DNA of 64,000 nt from Flavobacterium indicum GPTSA100-9 = DSM 17447. GTDB lineage: Bacteria; Bacteroidota; Bacteroidia; Flavobacteriales; Flavobacteriaceae. This document shows positions 1-7,867 of this stretch, piece after piece. The stretch covers positions 1,798,001 to 1,862,000 of the forward strand of contig NC_017025.1 of assembly GCF_000455605.1 (NCBI RefSeq), in the 5' to 3' direction. Every line of letters begins with the position of its first letter. Positions within the stretch are counted from its first letter, which is position 1. The notes under the pieces are model-generated. The model made no database searches. It was not told the DNA's origin and saw only the letters and a list, made by a program, of their open reading frames with translations. The translations under genes and the position numbers were made by a program.

Positions 1-219
1 ACTGGTATTGTCTCTAGCTTCAGAATGCTTAACGCTTGATGCCCATTTGTAAGCATCTGCAAACTCTGGCCCAAGTACTTGCCAAGCTTTACTTATTGGT
101 GCGTTAATAATAAGTTCTTGTTTTACTACTGTTGGTGTTTTTTCTTTTGCAAAAGCAGAAGTACTAGACACAAATATTGCTAAAATAGCAATGCTTAAAA
201 TTTTGATTGTTGCTTTCAT
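1..219 (-). CDS. SRPBCC-family exported protein, N-terminal part only
   Basis: The gene starts at 219 and runs off the left edge, so only 73 residues are visible. They begin with a clear Sec signal peptide (MKATIKILSIAILAIFVSS, then a small-residue cleavage region ending in AFA). The mature part opens with VVKQELIINAPISKAWQVLG, the first strand and helix usual for SRPBCC/START-like ligand-binding domains. It lies 24 bases after the SDR gene and is probably its co-transcribed partner. The ligand is unknown. Family assignment rests on a short stretch and is moderate. Confidence 0.6.
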   Translation of the reverse strand, partial: MKATIKILSIAILAIFVSSTSAFAKEKTPTVVKQELIINAPISKAWQVLGPEFADAYKWASSVKHSEARDNTS

Positions 220-243
220 TTTTTATTTGTTTTAATTAATTTA

Positions 244-1041
244 TTATTTCATAGCTCTTGCCACTAAAAAGCCATACATATTTGTTAATATCCACCGTGG
301 CGTGGTAAATTTTCCCATTATGTCCATAAAGTTGTTCCAAGCACCTGGTATTACTGCTTGTTTACTACCTAAAGCATTGAGTGCAGTTTTTACAACTGGT
401 GTTACTTCTTGAAAAGTTACAGGCATTTTCTTAAAATCTACATCAGTCATACTGGCTATCATATCCGTTTTTGTTGGACCAGGAGAAAGCACCGTTACAT
501 CTACATTAAATTTCTTTAATTCGTAATTTAATGCTTGACCTAATGAAAGAATATAAGCTTTTGAAGCAGCATAATTAGCAAAGTACGGTACCGACTGATG
601 TCCAAAAGTGGAACTTAAAAATATGATGCCTCCACGTTTTCTTTGTTTCATTTTATTACCAAAATGATGCGCTAATTGTAAAGGTCTTGTTACATTAAGT
701 TTTACTAAATCTAATTCGCTTTGCAAATTGTTATTAGTAAAATCGCCGTGTACTTCTACAGCGGCGTTAAGAACAATTAGACCAACCTCAAGATTTTCTG
801 TTGCGTTAGTAATTTCGCTAATTGCATTGTCCGCAAGTAAATCTAATGCAAGGGTTTTTACTTTTATATTATGTTTAGCTTCAAGATTAGAAGCTAACTC
901 ACTTAACTTGTCAGCTCTTCTTGCAATTAGCACTAGATTTAATCCTTTGGTAGCTAGTTGCTCTGCAAATCCTTTCCCTATTCCGGCTGATGCACCAGTT
1001 ATTAGTGTATAATCCTTATATTTTTGTTTAAAATTTGTCAT
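244..1041 (-). CDS. short-chain dehydrogenase/reductase (SDR)
   Basis: A 265-residue classical SDR, expected to be a cytosolic NAD(P)-dependent oxidoreductase of unknown substrate. Seen: the Rossmann glycine motif TGASAGIG at residues 15-22, an NAAVEV element at the NNAG position, and the YAASK catalytic Tyr/Lys motif with an upstream Ser pair in the FLSSTFG strand. A longer frame opens at 1068, but that would overlap the upstream CMD gene. The ATG at 1041, eight bases after that gene's stop, fits the family's usual N-terminus. It lies between the CMD gene and the SRPBCC gene, so the three probably form one transcript. Confidence 0.85.
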   Translation of the reverse strand: MTNFKQKYKDYTLITGASAGIGKGFAEQLATKGLNLVLIARRADKLSELASNLEAKHNIKVKTLALDLLADNAISEITNATENLEVGLIVLNAAVEVHGDFTNNNLQSELDLVKLNVTRPLQLAHHFGNKMKQRKRGGIIFLSSTFGHQSVPYFANYAASKAYILSLGQALNYELKKFNVDVTVLSPGPTKTDMIASMTDVDFKKMPVTFQEVTPVVKTALNALGSKQAVIPGAWNNFMDIMGKFTTPRWILTNMYGFLVARAMK

Positions 1042-1049
1042 TTTATTTA

Positions 1050-1607
1050 TTAAATTCTTTTTTCCCATTTTCTACCTGCAAATGCAGCATCTACTTCTGG
1101 GTTTGTTAAATGATTAGAATAATTACTCAATGCTTTTACACCAATACCAGCAATTATTCCTAAAACGTGCGCTTCGGTATAACCAACTGCAATAAAATCG
1201 TCAATTTCTGTTTGTGAAGCCATACCACGATTAACCGTTAATGAACGTGTTAGCTTTGATAAAGCACCGAGTTTTAAGTCTGGAATTTGTTGATTGTTGC
1301 GTATTGCATCTGTAACTTCAGTAGGAACTTTGCTCATCATATCTGCTACAAAACTATGTGCAGCTACACAGTATTCGCAGTTGTTTTCAAAAGCGATAGA
1401 AAGAAAAATAACTTCCTGTTCTATGTAGTTAAAGCCAGAATTTGCTCTAAAACTATTATAAGAATAGGTGTAAGCGTCTAGTAAAGCAGGGTTATTTCCC
1501 ATTTTTACATACATATTGGGAGCAAACCCCAATTTTGATTTTGTTGCATCTAATATGCTGGAAGTGATAGAAGAAACAGTATTGTTCTCTAATTTTAAAT
1601 GTGCCAT
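1050..1607 (-). CDS. carboxymuconolactone decarboxylase (CMD/AhpD-like) family protein, copy 1
   Basis: A 185-residue AhpD-fold protein. The redox motif C77-x2-C80-x3-H84 (NNCEYCVAAH) is intact, as in alkylhydroperoxidase D-type proteins that reduce peroxides through a Cys pair. The true substrate is unknown. It is strikingly similar along its whole length to the protein at 7232-7783: the opening residues, the NMY..MGNNPALLDAYTYSYN block and the C-terminal SNYSNH region are shared. Both copies have an AraC-family regulator gene directly upstream on the same strand. Downstream are an SDR and an SRPBCC gene. Confidence 0.85.
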   Translation of the reverse strand: MAHLKLENNTVSSITSSILDATKSKLGFAPNMYVKMGNNPALLDAYTYSYNSFRANSGFNYIEQEVIFLSIAFENNCEYCVAAHSFVADMMSKVPTEVTDAIRNNQQIPDLKLGALSKLTRSLTVNRGMASQTEIDDFIAVGYTEAHVLGIIAGIGVKALSNYSNHLTNPEVDAAFAGRKWEKRI

Positions 1608-1626
1608 TTTTATATCTTTTTAATTG

Positions 1627-1640
1627 TTGTTATTTAACAA
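1627..1640. promoter_or_regulatory. short palindrome before CMD copy 1
   Basis: TTGTTA-TT-TAACAA is a perfect 6-bp inverted repeat about 20 bases before the start codon at 1607. It could be an operator for the adjacent AraC-type regulator. A different short palindrome occupies the same position before CMD copy 2. In AT-rich DNA this may be chance. Confidence 0.25.
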
Positions 1641-1697
1641 TACAAAGATGGTAATGACAATAAGGAGTTAATTTTCCTATTGGCTCAATAAATAGTC

Positions 1698-2534
1698 TTA
1701 TTGGCTCAAACGAAATTCAGATGGAGTTTTATTGAATTCTTTTTTGAAAGTTTTATTAAAGTGTGAAACAGTCTCAAAACCACAATCGTAGGCAATATCT
1801 GCAATTGGCATTGATTTTATTTGAAGAAGTTGTGTGGCTTTTTCTAATTTTTTGTGAGTGATGTATTTTGTTGGACTTTCTTTATAATGCTCTACAAATT
1901 TTCGTTTGAAAGTAGATAAGCTACAATTGCATAACATTGCTAAATCTGGAAGAGATAAATTAGCGAAAAGATTTTTTTGAATTATTTCATTAAAATTATA
2001 TTCATAAGGAACAAATAGTGAAGCCACAAAATCATTAATTGAATTTGAATTTTCACTTTTACTTAAAATTATGAGTAACTCTTTTAGTTTGTTTACTATT
2101 ATGTTATCATCAACAATGGCTTGGTTGTCTAATAAAAAATCGATACTATCTATAAACGATTTCATTAGAGGTTCAATATTTACTTTTATAACATCGAAGT
2201 TTTTATTGAAGTGTTTGATGGATAAATCGGTTTCAAAAAATTCTTTTACCATTTCAGGATAAAAGAAAGCTCCAATTGCAGCTAATTTATTATCTACTTC
2301 ATTTATTGAGATATCTTCTAAAAAATAGTTACCGCATTTTGCCAACATTGCTTCATTTTTACTGTATGACAATAAATTAGTGGGTGTTCTAAATTGAAAT
2401 GAACCTTCGGTAATAAACAAAAAACAAGCCTCATCTTCTGTGAAAAACTTTGGAGCTCTTTTAAAATCGGCAGTCATAACCAATTTTTCAAAAACTCTTT
2501 TGCCCTGATAATTTATCGTTTTAATCTCTAACAT
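1698..2534 (-). CDS. AraC-family transcriptional regulator, copy 1
   Basis: A 278-residue regulator with a variable N-terminal sensing half and a C-terminal pair of helix-turn-helix motifs. Seen: LSLPDLAMLCNCSLSTFKRK is the first HTH, and PIADIAYDCGFETVSHFNKT followed by KEFNKTPSEFR is the AraC signature. It is 90 bases upstream of CMD copy 1 on the same strand and eight bases downstream of a Crp/Fnr-type gene. It resembles the protein at 7868-8725 in layout and in both HTH blocks, which suggests a duplicated AraC-CMD module. The effector is unknown. Confidence 0.9.
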   Translation of the reverse strand: MLEIKTINYQGKRVFEKLVMTADFKRAPKFFTEDEACFLFITEGSFQFRTPTNLLSYSKNEAMLAKCGNYFLEDISINEVDNKLAAIGAFFYPEMVKEFFETDLSIKHFNKNFDVIKVNIEPLMKSFIDSIDFLLDNQAIVDDNIIVNKLKELLIILSKSENSNSINDFVASLFVPYEYNFNEIIQKNLFANLSLPDLAMLCNCSLSTFKRKFVEHYKESPTKYITHKKLEKATQLLQIKSMPIADIAYDCGFETVSHFNKTFKKEFNKTPSEFRLSQ

Positions 2535-2542
2535 TTCTATTC

Positions 2543-3124
2543 TTATTTTTTCAAAAACTCTTTTCTAATTCGGCTCAACGAAGTGTCTGTCATTCCAAGA
2601 AATGAAGCAATATGCTTGAGTTGAGCATATTGGAATATTTCTTTGTTAGTGGTAATTAGATTTGCATATCTTTCTTCGGCACTACGATTTATCATAGATA
2701 GTGTACGCTGCTTAAAGGCAGAAAATTCTTTTACTAAAACAGATCTTCCAAATTCTCTAAATTCTGGAATAGAATGAAACAATTTATTCAAATCTTCAAA
2801 CGAAATGGTATAACCAACGCAATCGGTTACTGCTTGTATGTTTTCTGTTGATGTGGTTCTCAAAAAAAATGATGAACACTCAAATACAAATCGGTTTGCT
2901 GAATAAAAAGCTGTTGTTACTTCATCACCTTCAATATCATAAGTAAACGAGCGCATAAAACCATTTGCTAAAAAGAAATAATCATTACTTATCTGACCTT
3001 CTTTCAGAAAATAATCATTTTTACTGAAAGTTCTTTCTTCAAAATGTTCAACAATTTCGTCAAGAGTTTTTCTTGAAGTTGGCAAATTGTTTTGAATGTA
3101 ATTTATGAGTAATTCTTTGCTCAT
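2543..3124 (-). CDS. Crp/Fnr-family transcriptional regulator
   Basis: A 193-residue cyclic-nucleotide-binding-domain protein. The N-terminal beta roll is visible around FLKEGQISNDYFFLANGFMR and the C-terminal helix-turn-helix is in HIASFLGMTDTSLSRIRKE. There is no cysteine set for an Fnr-type iron-sulfur cluster, so it is closer to the many small Crp-like regulators of Bacteroidota with unknown ligand. It ends eight bases before AraC copy 1 and is probably co-transcribed with it. Confidence 0.88.
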   Translation of the reverse strand: MSKELLINYIQNNLPTSRKTLDEIVEHFEERTFSKNDYFLKEGQISNDYFFLANGFMRSFTYDIEGDEVTTAFYSANRFVFECSSFFLRTTSTENIQAVTDCVGYTISFEDLNKLFHSIPEFREFGRSVLVKEFSAFKQRTLSMINRSAEERYANLITTNKEIFQYAQLKHIASFLGMTDTSLSRIRKEFLKK

Positions 3125-3194
3125 TTTTTTATGAAATTTTTGAATATAATTATTTGAAATTTATTTGATGATTTATAAACAGTTTAAAAAAAAT

Positions 3195-3587
3195 TTAAGA
3201 AATATTCTTGCTTAAAAATTTTTTAAATTGTTTTTGTCTAATAAAATAAGCGTTCCAAGAAAATTGAATTTTAAAATAAATTGCAATAAAGAAAATAATA
3301 ATTGCAATAAAAATTAATGTTTTTTCAGCATCAATTGGAATAATTTCGCAACCAACTAGTAAGGCATTTAAAACTAATAATCCTAGACTTAAATACATGA
3401 GTAATATTGAAATACTTAAACGTTTTAATTGTTTAATTTTTAATGGTAAGATTTCTGCATATTGTTCAACATTAGACAATAACCTTACGTTAATTTCGTC
3501 TGTTAATCCTAAAGCCATTCTATTTGCACTAGTCAAAATAACTGCTATGCTGGGGATTAAACTCAAATTTATTTGCCAAGTTTCCAT
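3195..3587 (-). CDS. small membrane protein, DUF2721-like
   Basis: A 130-residue integral membrane protein with three hydrophobic segments (about residues 8-25, 57-80 and 88-108). The opening IPSIAVILTSANRMALGLTD followed by a charged helix resembles DUF2721 proteins, but I rate this only moderate. It is the last gene of the tightly packed run that starts at the ECF-type promoter 7136-7163, separated from its upstream neighbour by 44 bases. No function is known. Confidence 0.6.
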   Translation of the reverse strand: METWQINLSLIPSIAVILTSANRMALGLTDEINVRLLSNVEQYAEILPLKIKQLKRLSISILLMYLSLGLLVLNALLVGCEIIPIDAEKTLIFIAIIIFFIAIYFKIQFSWNAYFIRQKQFKKFLSKNIS

Positions 3588-3631
3588 TAGGTATTTTCTT
3601 TGTAAATTATTGCATTATTGTTATTTGTGAT

Positions 3632-4306
3632 CTAAAGTGATAATCTTTGAAACTTTTTTTTTCTCCAAAATAATTTTCCAATCTGAATAACAGCCAAAGC
3701 CAAAAAAAGGATAGCAAAAATTGAGTTAAGGTAAGTACTTATTTCAATTTTACTTTCGACTAAAATATATTTACCGGAATGAGCAAAAATCAACATACCA
3801 AGTAATGTCCCAATCATTGCACCTATAATAAATAGACTATTATCATTACAACGAGGATCTAATTTTTCGGTTCGGAATAAATAAATATATATCCCTGACC
3901 AATAAGGCCATTGAATAAAATTTAAACTATTTAAAAGTAGACCTAAAATAAAAGGGAATTGTGCTAATTGAAGTTGCTTTAAACTAAAGTTTTTATCATT
4001 GTCAATGTTCATTATAAAATACATTGCAATTCCTAAAAAGAAAGCGATGGTAAAAACATCAATAAATAGTAATAATTTCTTTTGTTCAACTAGCCATTTC
4101 GCCCCAAAACTTACTGCTTTTAATACAAAAAACTCAATAAACACAATACCAGAAATGAAAGCTATTGTTGCCCAATTTCCTTGTTCTAATAAAATTTGTA
4201 AACTTATAACATTGATGTAACCCAAAGGTAAGGCACCCATTAAACTGATGACAAATCCTAAAAGGAAAGGATTATTTTTAGGCGCAAATTTTTCTACTAC
4301 TCTCAT
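3632..4306 (-). CDS. LysE-family-like exporter
   Basis: A 224-residue protein with about six membrane segments. The start GFVISLMGALPLGYINVISLQILLEQG matches the LysE/RhtB first helix (G-x3-PGP/LG-type turn). Members export amino acids or other small solutes. The substrate here is unknown. The start is one base after the stop of the ATP-grasp gene, showing translational coupling. Context (CMD, DinB, NRDE and ATP-grasp genes under the ECF-type promoter) would fit export of a small product made by the upstream enzymes, which is inference. Confidence 0.6.
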   Translation of the reverse strand: MRVVEKFAPKNNPFLLGFVISLMGALPLGYINVISLQILLEQGNWATIAFISGIVFIEFFVLKAVSFGAKWLVEQKKLLLFIDVFTIAFFLGIAMYFIMNIDNDKNFSLKQLQLAQFPFILGLLLNSLNFIQWPYWSGIYIYLFRTEKLDPRCNDNSLFIIGAMIGTLLGMLIFAHSGKYILVESKIEISTYLNSIFAILFLALAVIQIGKLFWRKKKFQRLSL

Positions 4307-4307
4307 T

Positions 4308-5354
4308 TTATGAAATCGATTTTAAATGATTGGTTAATTTTTTATTGTCGATTATTAATTGTCTAGATTGTTTCATATTCAAATAAGAATGTCCTTTTTT
4401 ATTATTAAAAGTGCTTATTTTATATAAAATATCATAGTGTCTTATAATCTCCTTCCAAGCAAAAAAGATAGAATGTTTTGGGTCATATATATGTGTTGGT
4501 TCACTTCCAGCTCCATTTAACTCAATGATGGAAAAGTTTTTTCCCTGTTCTAAATCTTCCTGAGATTTGAACATTATATCTAATCTTCCAAAATAGAAGT
4601 CGGGAATTTGCAAACAAACTTCATTAAATGTATTGGTCAATTTTTCATTAATCCAATGGCTTACATCAGTAAATTTACTACCTCTAACATGATTGCCAAA
4701 AGGCACTAAATTGAGCGCTTCCCCATTGAGTAAAACTGTATTTAATTTTTCTCCAAATTTTCGTTTTAAAGACTCCAATTGTAAGGCAAATCGAGGATTT
4801 TGCTCAATAAGTTCTTTTATAGTGTTTTTTCCGTTACCAATAACGATTAGAAATTCTTTATGAACAATTCCAGTAATTGTGCCTCTATTTTCGTTTGGCA
4901 TTCTGCAATAAAACAAACCTATTTCTTGGGGATAAGTAATACATTCTTGAATTAAGAAATCATAATCTATAAATTTGAAGTACTTTTTTAATTCTCCAAT
5001 AGAATTAATTTTTTCAACTCGTAAACCTTGTAATCCAACATCTGGCTTTATGATAAAAGGAAAATCTATTGTGGCATTTTCTAATACAGAAAGCAAATTA
5101 TCCCAAGTTGAATCCGCCTTAAAGAATAGAGTTTCAGGATAATATTGTTTAGGAATGAGATTGTAAATTTCTTTTTTGCTTTCTAAAGCAAAACCACCAT
5201 TTTTAATTCTGAAATTACTGGCATTAAAAAAACCTAAAGAACGGGCTTTGATACTTAAATAAATCCAATAGAAAAATATTGGAAAATAAACCACATTGGT
5301 ATTCCAATATTCCCAATTTAAGAGTTTATGAATACTGTTTTTAAACTTTCTCAA
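4308..5354 (-). CDS. ATP-grasp domain protein
   Basis: A 348-residue protein with an N-terminal hydrophobic stretch (about residues 20-36) and a C-terminal ATP-grasp fold. Seen: FPFIIKPDVGLQGLRV (lysine and glycine-rich loop of the nucleotide site), IGLFYCRMP, GRLDIMF and the acidic metal site SIIELNGAGSEP. The layout resembles D-alanine-D-alanine-ligase-like carboxylate-amine ligases. No acceptor can be named. It overlaps the NRDE gene by four bases and is followed by a LysE-type gene. The membrane-proximal N-terminus is unusual for a soluble ligase. Confidence 0.75.
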   Translation of the reverse strand: MRKFKNSIHKLLNWEYWNTNVVYFPIFFYWIYLSIKARSLGFFNASNFRIKNGGFALESKKEIYNLIPKQYYPETLFFKADSTWDNLLSVLENATIDFPFIIKPDVGLQGLRVEKINSIGELKKYFKFIDYDFLIQECITYPQEIGLFYCRMPNENRGTITGIVHKEFLIVIGNGKNTIKELIEQNPRFALQLESLKRKFGEKLNTVLLNGEALNLVPFGNHVRGSKFTDVSHWINEKLTNTFNEVCLQIPDFYFGRLDIMFKSQEDLEQGKNFSIIELNGAGSEPTHIYDPKHSIFFAWKEIIRHYDILYKISTFNNKKGHSYLNMKQSRQLIIDNKKLTNHLKSIS

Positions 5355-6052
5355 AACGTTATTTTTTCAATTATTGTATTGGTTAATCTATCAATATAAG
5401 TCATTTCAAGTTTGTTATTTTTTAACAACAATTGTGTAATACTTACTGTTCTAGTTTTATCTTCACGATTGATAACCAAACCATATTCAGTATTTGTTAT
5501 TTGAGTATTAGTGTGAAACGAAAGTACTTTATCTGTTGATAGTGGATTATTGTATTTGCAAAAATCTTCAAACCATTGTTTTCTCTTAATCTTTTGGTTG
5601 CGATTATATAAAGTAGCAGAGGACCAAATGTGTGGTTTTTTTATTGATTTATCAAAAGTGTGTTTTTCTAATCCATCCCATTTTACTTCTGTTAAAATTT
5701 TGTATTGAAAGATAACCAGTGTAAAGGGTTCTACATTGTCTAAATTCATCTCCAAAAAGTGAAGTAATGGAAATTTTGCTTGTATGATTTCCATTAAAAT
5801 GATACCTCTGCTTTTACTGTAATTTGTTTTTTTGTGGTGATTTACAAAAGCACCGTTAAGCAAAACAATTGTAACTCCATCTTCCCTTGCTACAATCCAA
5901 GATCCACCGGCTTTTTCATCTTTTGGATAAAGTAGTTTTATGCCATTTTCAGTAAATACTTGTGGGGCAGCTGTTTGACGGTAGATTTTTTCATCTCTAT
6001 TTGATGTTAAAATGTATCCATCCTTTAGTGGAATAAAACTTACTGTACACAT
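5351..6052 (-). CDS. NRDE (TANGO2-type) family protein
   Basis: A 233-residue protein with Cys2 directly after the initiator Met and the NRDE signature at residues 18-21 (ILTSNRDE), the hallmark of the NRDE/TANGO2 family. An N-terminal Cys suggests an Ntn-hydrolase-like fold. Biochemical role in bacteria is not established. It overlaps the DinB gene upstream (13 bases) and the ATP-grasp gene downstream (4 bases), so the three are one translationally coupled block. Confidence 0.85.
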   Translation of the reverse strand: MCTVSFIPLKDGYILTSNRDEKIYRQTAAPQVFTENGIKLLYPKDEKAGGSWIVAREDGVTIVLLNGAFVNHHKKTNYSKSRGIILMEIIQAKFPLLHFLEMNLDNVEPFTLVIFQYKILTEVKWDGLEKHTFDKSIKKPHIWSSATLYNRNQKIKRKQWFEDFCKYNNPLSTDKVLSFHTNTQITNTEYGLVINREDKTRTVSITQLLLKNNKLEMTYIDRLTNTIIEKITF

Positions 6053-6543
6053 TTTTTTCTAAATCGAATGGTTGCTGGTGCTAAGCCAAAGGTTTCATCT
6101 ATAAGAGATAAACAATTTAATTCAAGTAAACCAACTTTAATTAAAGCTTGATGGTGAATGCTATGTTCTAAGCAATAGGCTAATTCTCTAAAAAAAGAAG
6201 TTTGAATTCTCATTTCATTACCTTCCTTTGCACAAAAATTACCTTCTAAAACAAGAATTTCATCAGAACTATCAATTGCTAAACTGAAATTAATATCATT
6301 AATAACTTGAATAGCATAATTGCAGTCTGTTTCAATCAAAAGGTTTCTTTCTCGATTGTCATAGTTCACGATTTTAGTATCTAATCCATTAAAAACACTT
6401 TGGTAAAATTCGAGTATATGACGAACATGTTGTCCAATCGTTGCTCCAAAAAGTGTATTTGAAGGATTGGAGTATTGCTCATTAGTAAGTTGAACCAATA
6501 CACTTTTAATTTCGTTTAAATTTTCTTGACAGAAGGTTTTCAT
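6040..6543 (-). CDS. DinB/YfiT-like putative metal-dependent protein
   Basis: A 167-residue four-helix DinB-superfamily protein. Histidines of the expected metal site lie in IGQHVRHILEFY (first half) and LEHSIHHQALI (second half). Some DinB-fold enzymes are thiol transferases using bacillithiol or similar thiols. This one is unassigned. It begins 12 bases after the peroxidase-related gene and overlaps the NRDE gene by 13 bases. Position in the ECF-type transcription unit would fit a thiol or stress role, as inference. Confidence 0.75.
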   Translation of the reverse strand: MKTFCQENLNEIKSVLVQLTNEQYSNPSNTLFGATIGQHVRHILEFYQSVFNGLDTKIVNYDNRERNLLIETDCNYAIQVINDINFSLAIDSSDEILVLEGNFCAKEGNEMRIQTSFFRELAYCLEHSIHHQALIKVGLLELNCLSLIDETFGLAPATIRFRKKCVQ

Positions 6544-6555
6544 TTCTTATAAATA

Positions 6556-7116
6556 TTAATATTTGTAACCTGTTCCTTGATTATTCTCTAAATTAACACC
6601 TAAACTCAGGACAATTCTATTTACAAAATTGAAATAAGCAACAACTAAAGTAGCATCCAAAATGGCTTCATCTGACAACCCTGTTTTTTTTAAGTTATCA
6701 ATTATATCAGGCTCTTTAAAATCGTCTGGTTTAATAGTTAAATTCTCTGCAAATCGACAAAGCAAAAGTTCTCTATCAGATAAATTAGCATTAAAATAAT
6801 TATTTCGCAATTTCAGAAGTCGCTCTTCATCTTTCCAATAATTATTTAAAGCTTGCGAATGGTGAATTTGACAGTAATGACAATTATTGGAAACTGAAGT
6901 TACAATTGCCATCATTTCTCGTTCAGCTCTTGACAATTCTGATTTTGAAAACATAATTTCCATATATAAATCAATATGTTTTACAATGCTTTCTGGGCGT
7001 AAACTTTGAATTTTATGAACCTCAGCTAGTTGCCCTCTTTTTTGAATTAAATCATCATAGATTTCTTTTAATCTTCCAGTTGCCTCAATTTGATCAATAA
7101 CTTTAATGCGTGCCAT
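6556..7116 (-). CDS. peroxidase-related CMD-family protein
   Basis: A 186-residue AhpD-like protein of the peroxidase-related subgroup. The redox centre C79-x2-C82-x3-H86 (NNCHYCQIHH) is intact. The frame is open to 7164, but the ECF-type promoter occupies 7136-7163, so a start at 7164 would lie upstream of the likely transcription start. The ATG at 7116 gives the family's usual N-terminus (MARIKVID). It is the first gene of a six-gene run reaching 3195. It is distinct in sequence from the two paralogous CMD proteins at 1050 and 7232. Confidence 0.85.
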   Translation of the reverse strand: MARIKVIDQIEATGRLKEIYDDLIQKRGQLAEVHKIQSLRPESIVKHIDLYMEIMFSKSELSRAEREMMAIVTSVSNNCHYCQIHHSQALNNYWKDEERLLKLRNNYFNANLSDRELLLCRFAENLTIKPDDFKEPDIIDNLKKTGLSDEAILDATLVVAYFNFVNRIVLSLGVNLENNQGTGYKY

Positions 7117-7135
7117 TATATTTAATTTTAATTTA

Positions 7136-7163
7136 TAGACGAAAATCTTTTTTATTCCTGACA
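7136..7163 (-). promoter_or_regulatory. ECF-type promoter, site 1 (peroxidase-related CMD unit)
   Basis: On the minus strand TGTCAGGAAT (7154-7163), 12 bases, then CGTCTA (7136-7141). The same element with identical spacing occurs four more times in this window. Here the -10 is 19 bases before the start codon at 7116. It lies directly after the terminator of the preceding gene. Confidence 0.8.
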
Positions 7164-7175
7164 TACAAAAAGAAA

Positions 7176-7210
7176 AAAACCAACAAAGATTTTGATCGAT
7201 GTTGGCTTTT
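7176..7210 (-). terminator. intrinsic terminator after CMD copy 2
   Basis: Minus-strand stem AAAAGCCAACA ... TGTTGGTTTT with a following run of T. It separates CMD copy 2 from the next transcription unit, whose promoter follows at once. Confidence 0.7.
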
Positions 7211-7231
7211 GAAAAGTCTTTAACAAAGAAC

Positions 7232-7783
7232 CTATTTTTTCCATACTCTTCCAGCGAAAGCAGTATCGATTTCAGGATTAGTGATATGATTGGAATAATT
7301 ACTCAATGTTTTTGCACCAATCCCTGCAATAATACCTAAAACGTGAACTTCTGTATAACCTGCTGCCAAAAATTCTTCGACTTCAGATTGAGAAACATTG
7401 CCACGAGTGGCAGTAAGAGAACGTGTTAATTTTGATAGTGCCGCTAATTTTGCATCAGGAATTTGTTTGCCATCACGGATAGCATTTGTTACTTCGGCAG
7501 GAACTTTAGTCATCATATCGCCCACAAAACTATGTGCAGCCATACAATATTCGCAATTATTCTCATAAGCTACAGATAGGAAAACTACTTCTTGCTCAAC
7601 AGGAGAAAATCCAGAATTTGCTCTAAATGTGTTATAAGAATAAGTATAAGCGTCTAACAAAGCTGGATTGTTACCCATACTTTTATACATATTGGGTACA
7701 AATCCTAATCCTTTTTGGGTTTTATCAAAAAGTTCTTGCGATAGTGGAGAAACTGAGTTGTTCTCTAATTTTAAATGTGCCAT
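7232..7783 (-). CDS. carboxymuconolactone decarboxylase (CMD/AhpD-like) family protein, copy 2
   Basis: A 183-residue paralogue of the protein at 1050-1607. The motif C77-x2-C80-x3-H84 is intact (NNCEYCMAAH). The two differ mainly near residues 10-25 and at the C-terminus, which here ends in VWKK. Downstream is a terminator; upstream, 84 bases away, is AraC copy 2. Unlike copy 1 it is not followed by SDR and SRPBCC genes. Peroxide- or thiol-linked chemistry is likely from the family; the substrate is unknown. Confidence 0.85.
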   Translation of the reverse strand: MAHLKLENNSVSPLSQELFDKTQKGLGFVPNMYKSMGNNPALLDAYTYSYNTFRANSGFSPVEQEVVFLSVAYENNCEYCMAAHSFVGDMMTKVPAEVTNAIRDGKQIPDAKLAALSKLTRSLTATRGNVSQSEVEEFLAAGYTEVHVLGIIAGIGAKTLSNYSNHITNPEIDTAFAGRVWKK

Positions 7784-7800
7784 TTTAATTGTTTTTTTTA

Positions 7801-7820
7801 ATTAGTATTATATTACTAAT
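7801..7820. promoter_or_regulatory. inverted repeat before CMD copy 2
   Basis: ATTAGTA-N6-TACTAAT, a 7-bp inverted repeat starting 18 bases upstream of the start codon at 7783. Its position matches that of the palindrome at 1627-1640 before CMD copy 1, but the sequence differs. A possible regulator-binding site. Confidence 0.3.
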
Positions 7821-7867
7821 GCAAAGTTGGCAAGAATTAGAAAGACAAACTTTTGTAAATAGTTCAA

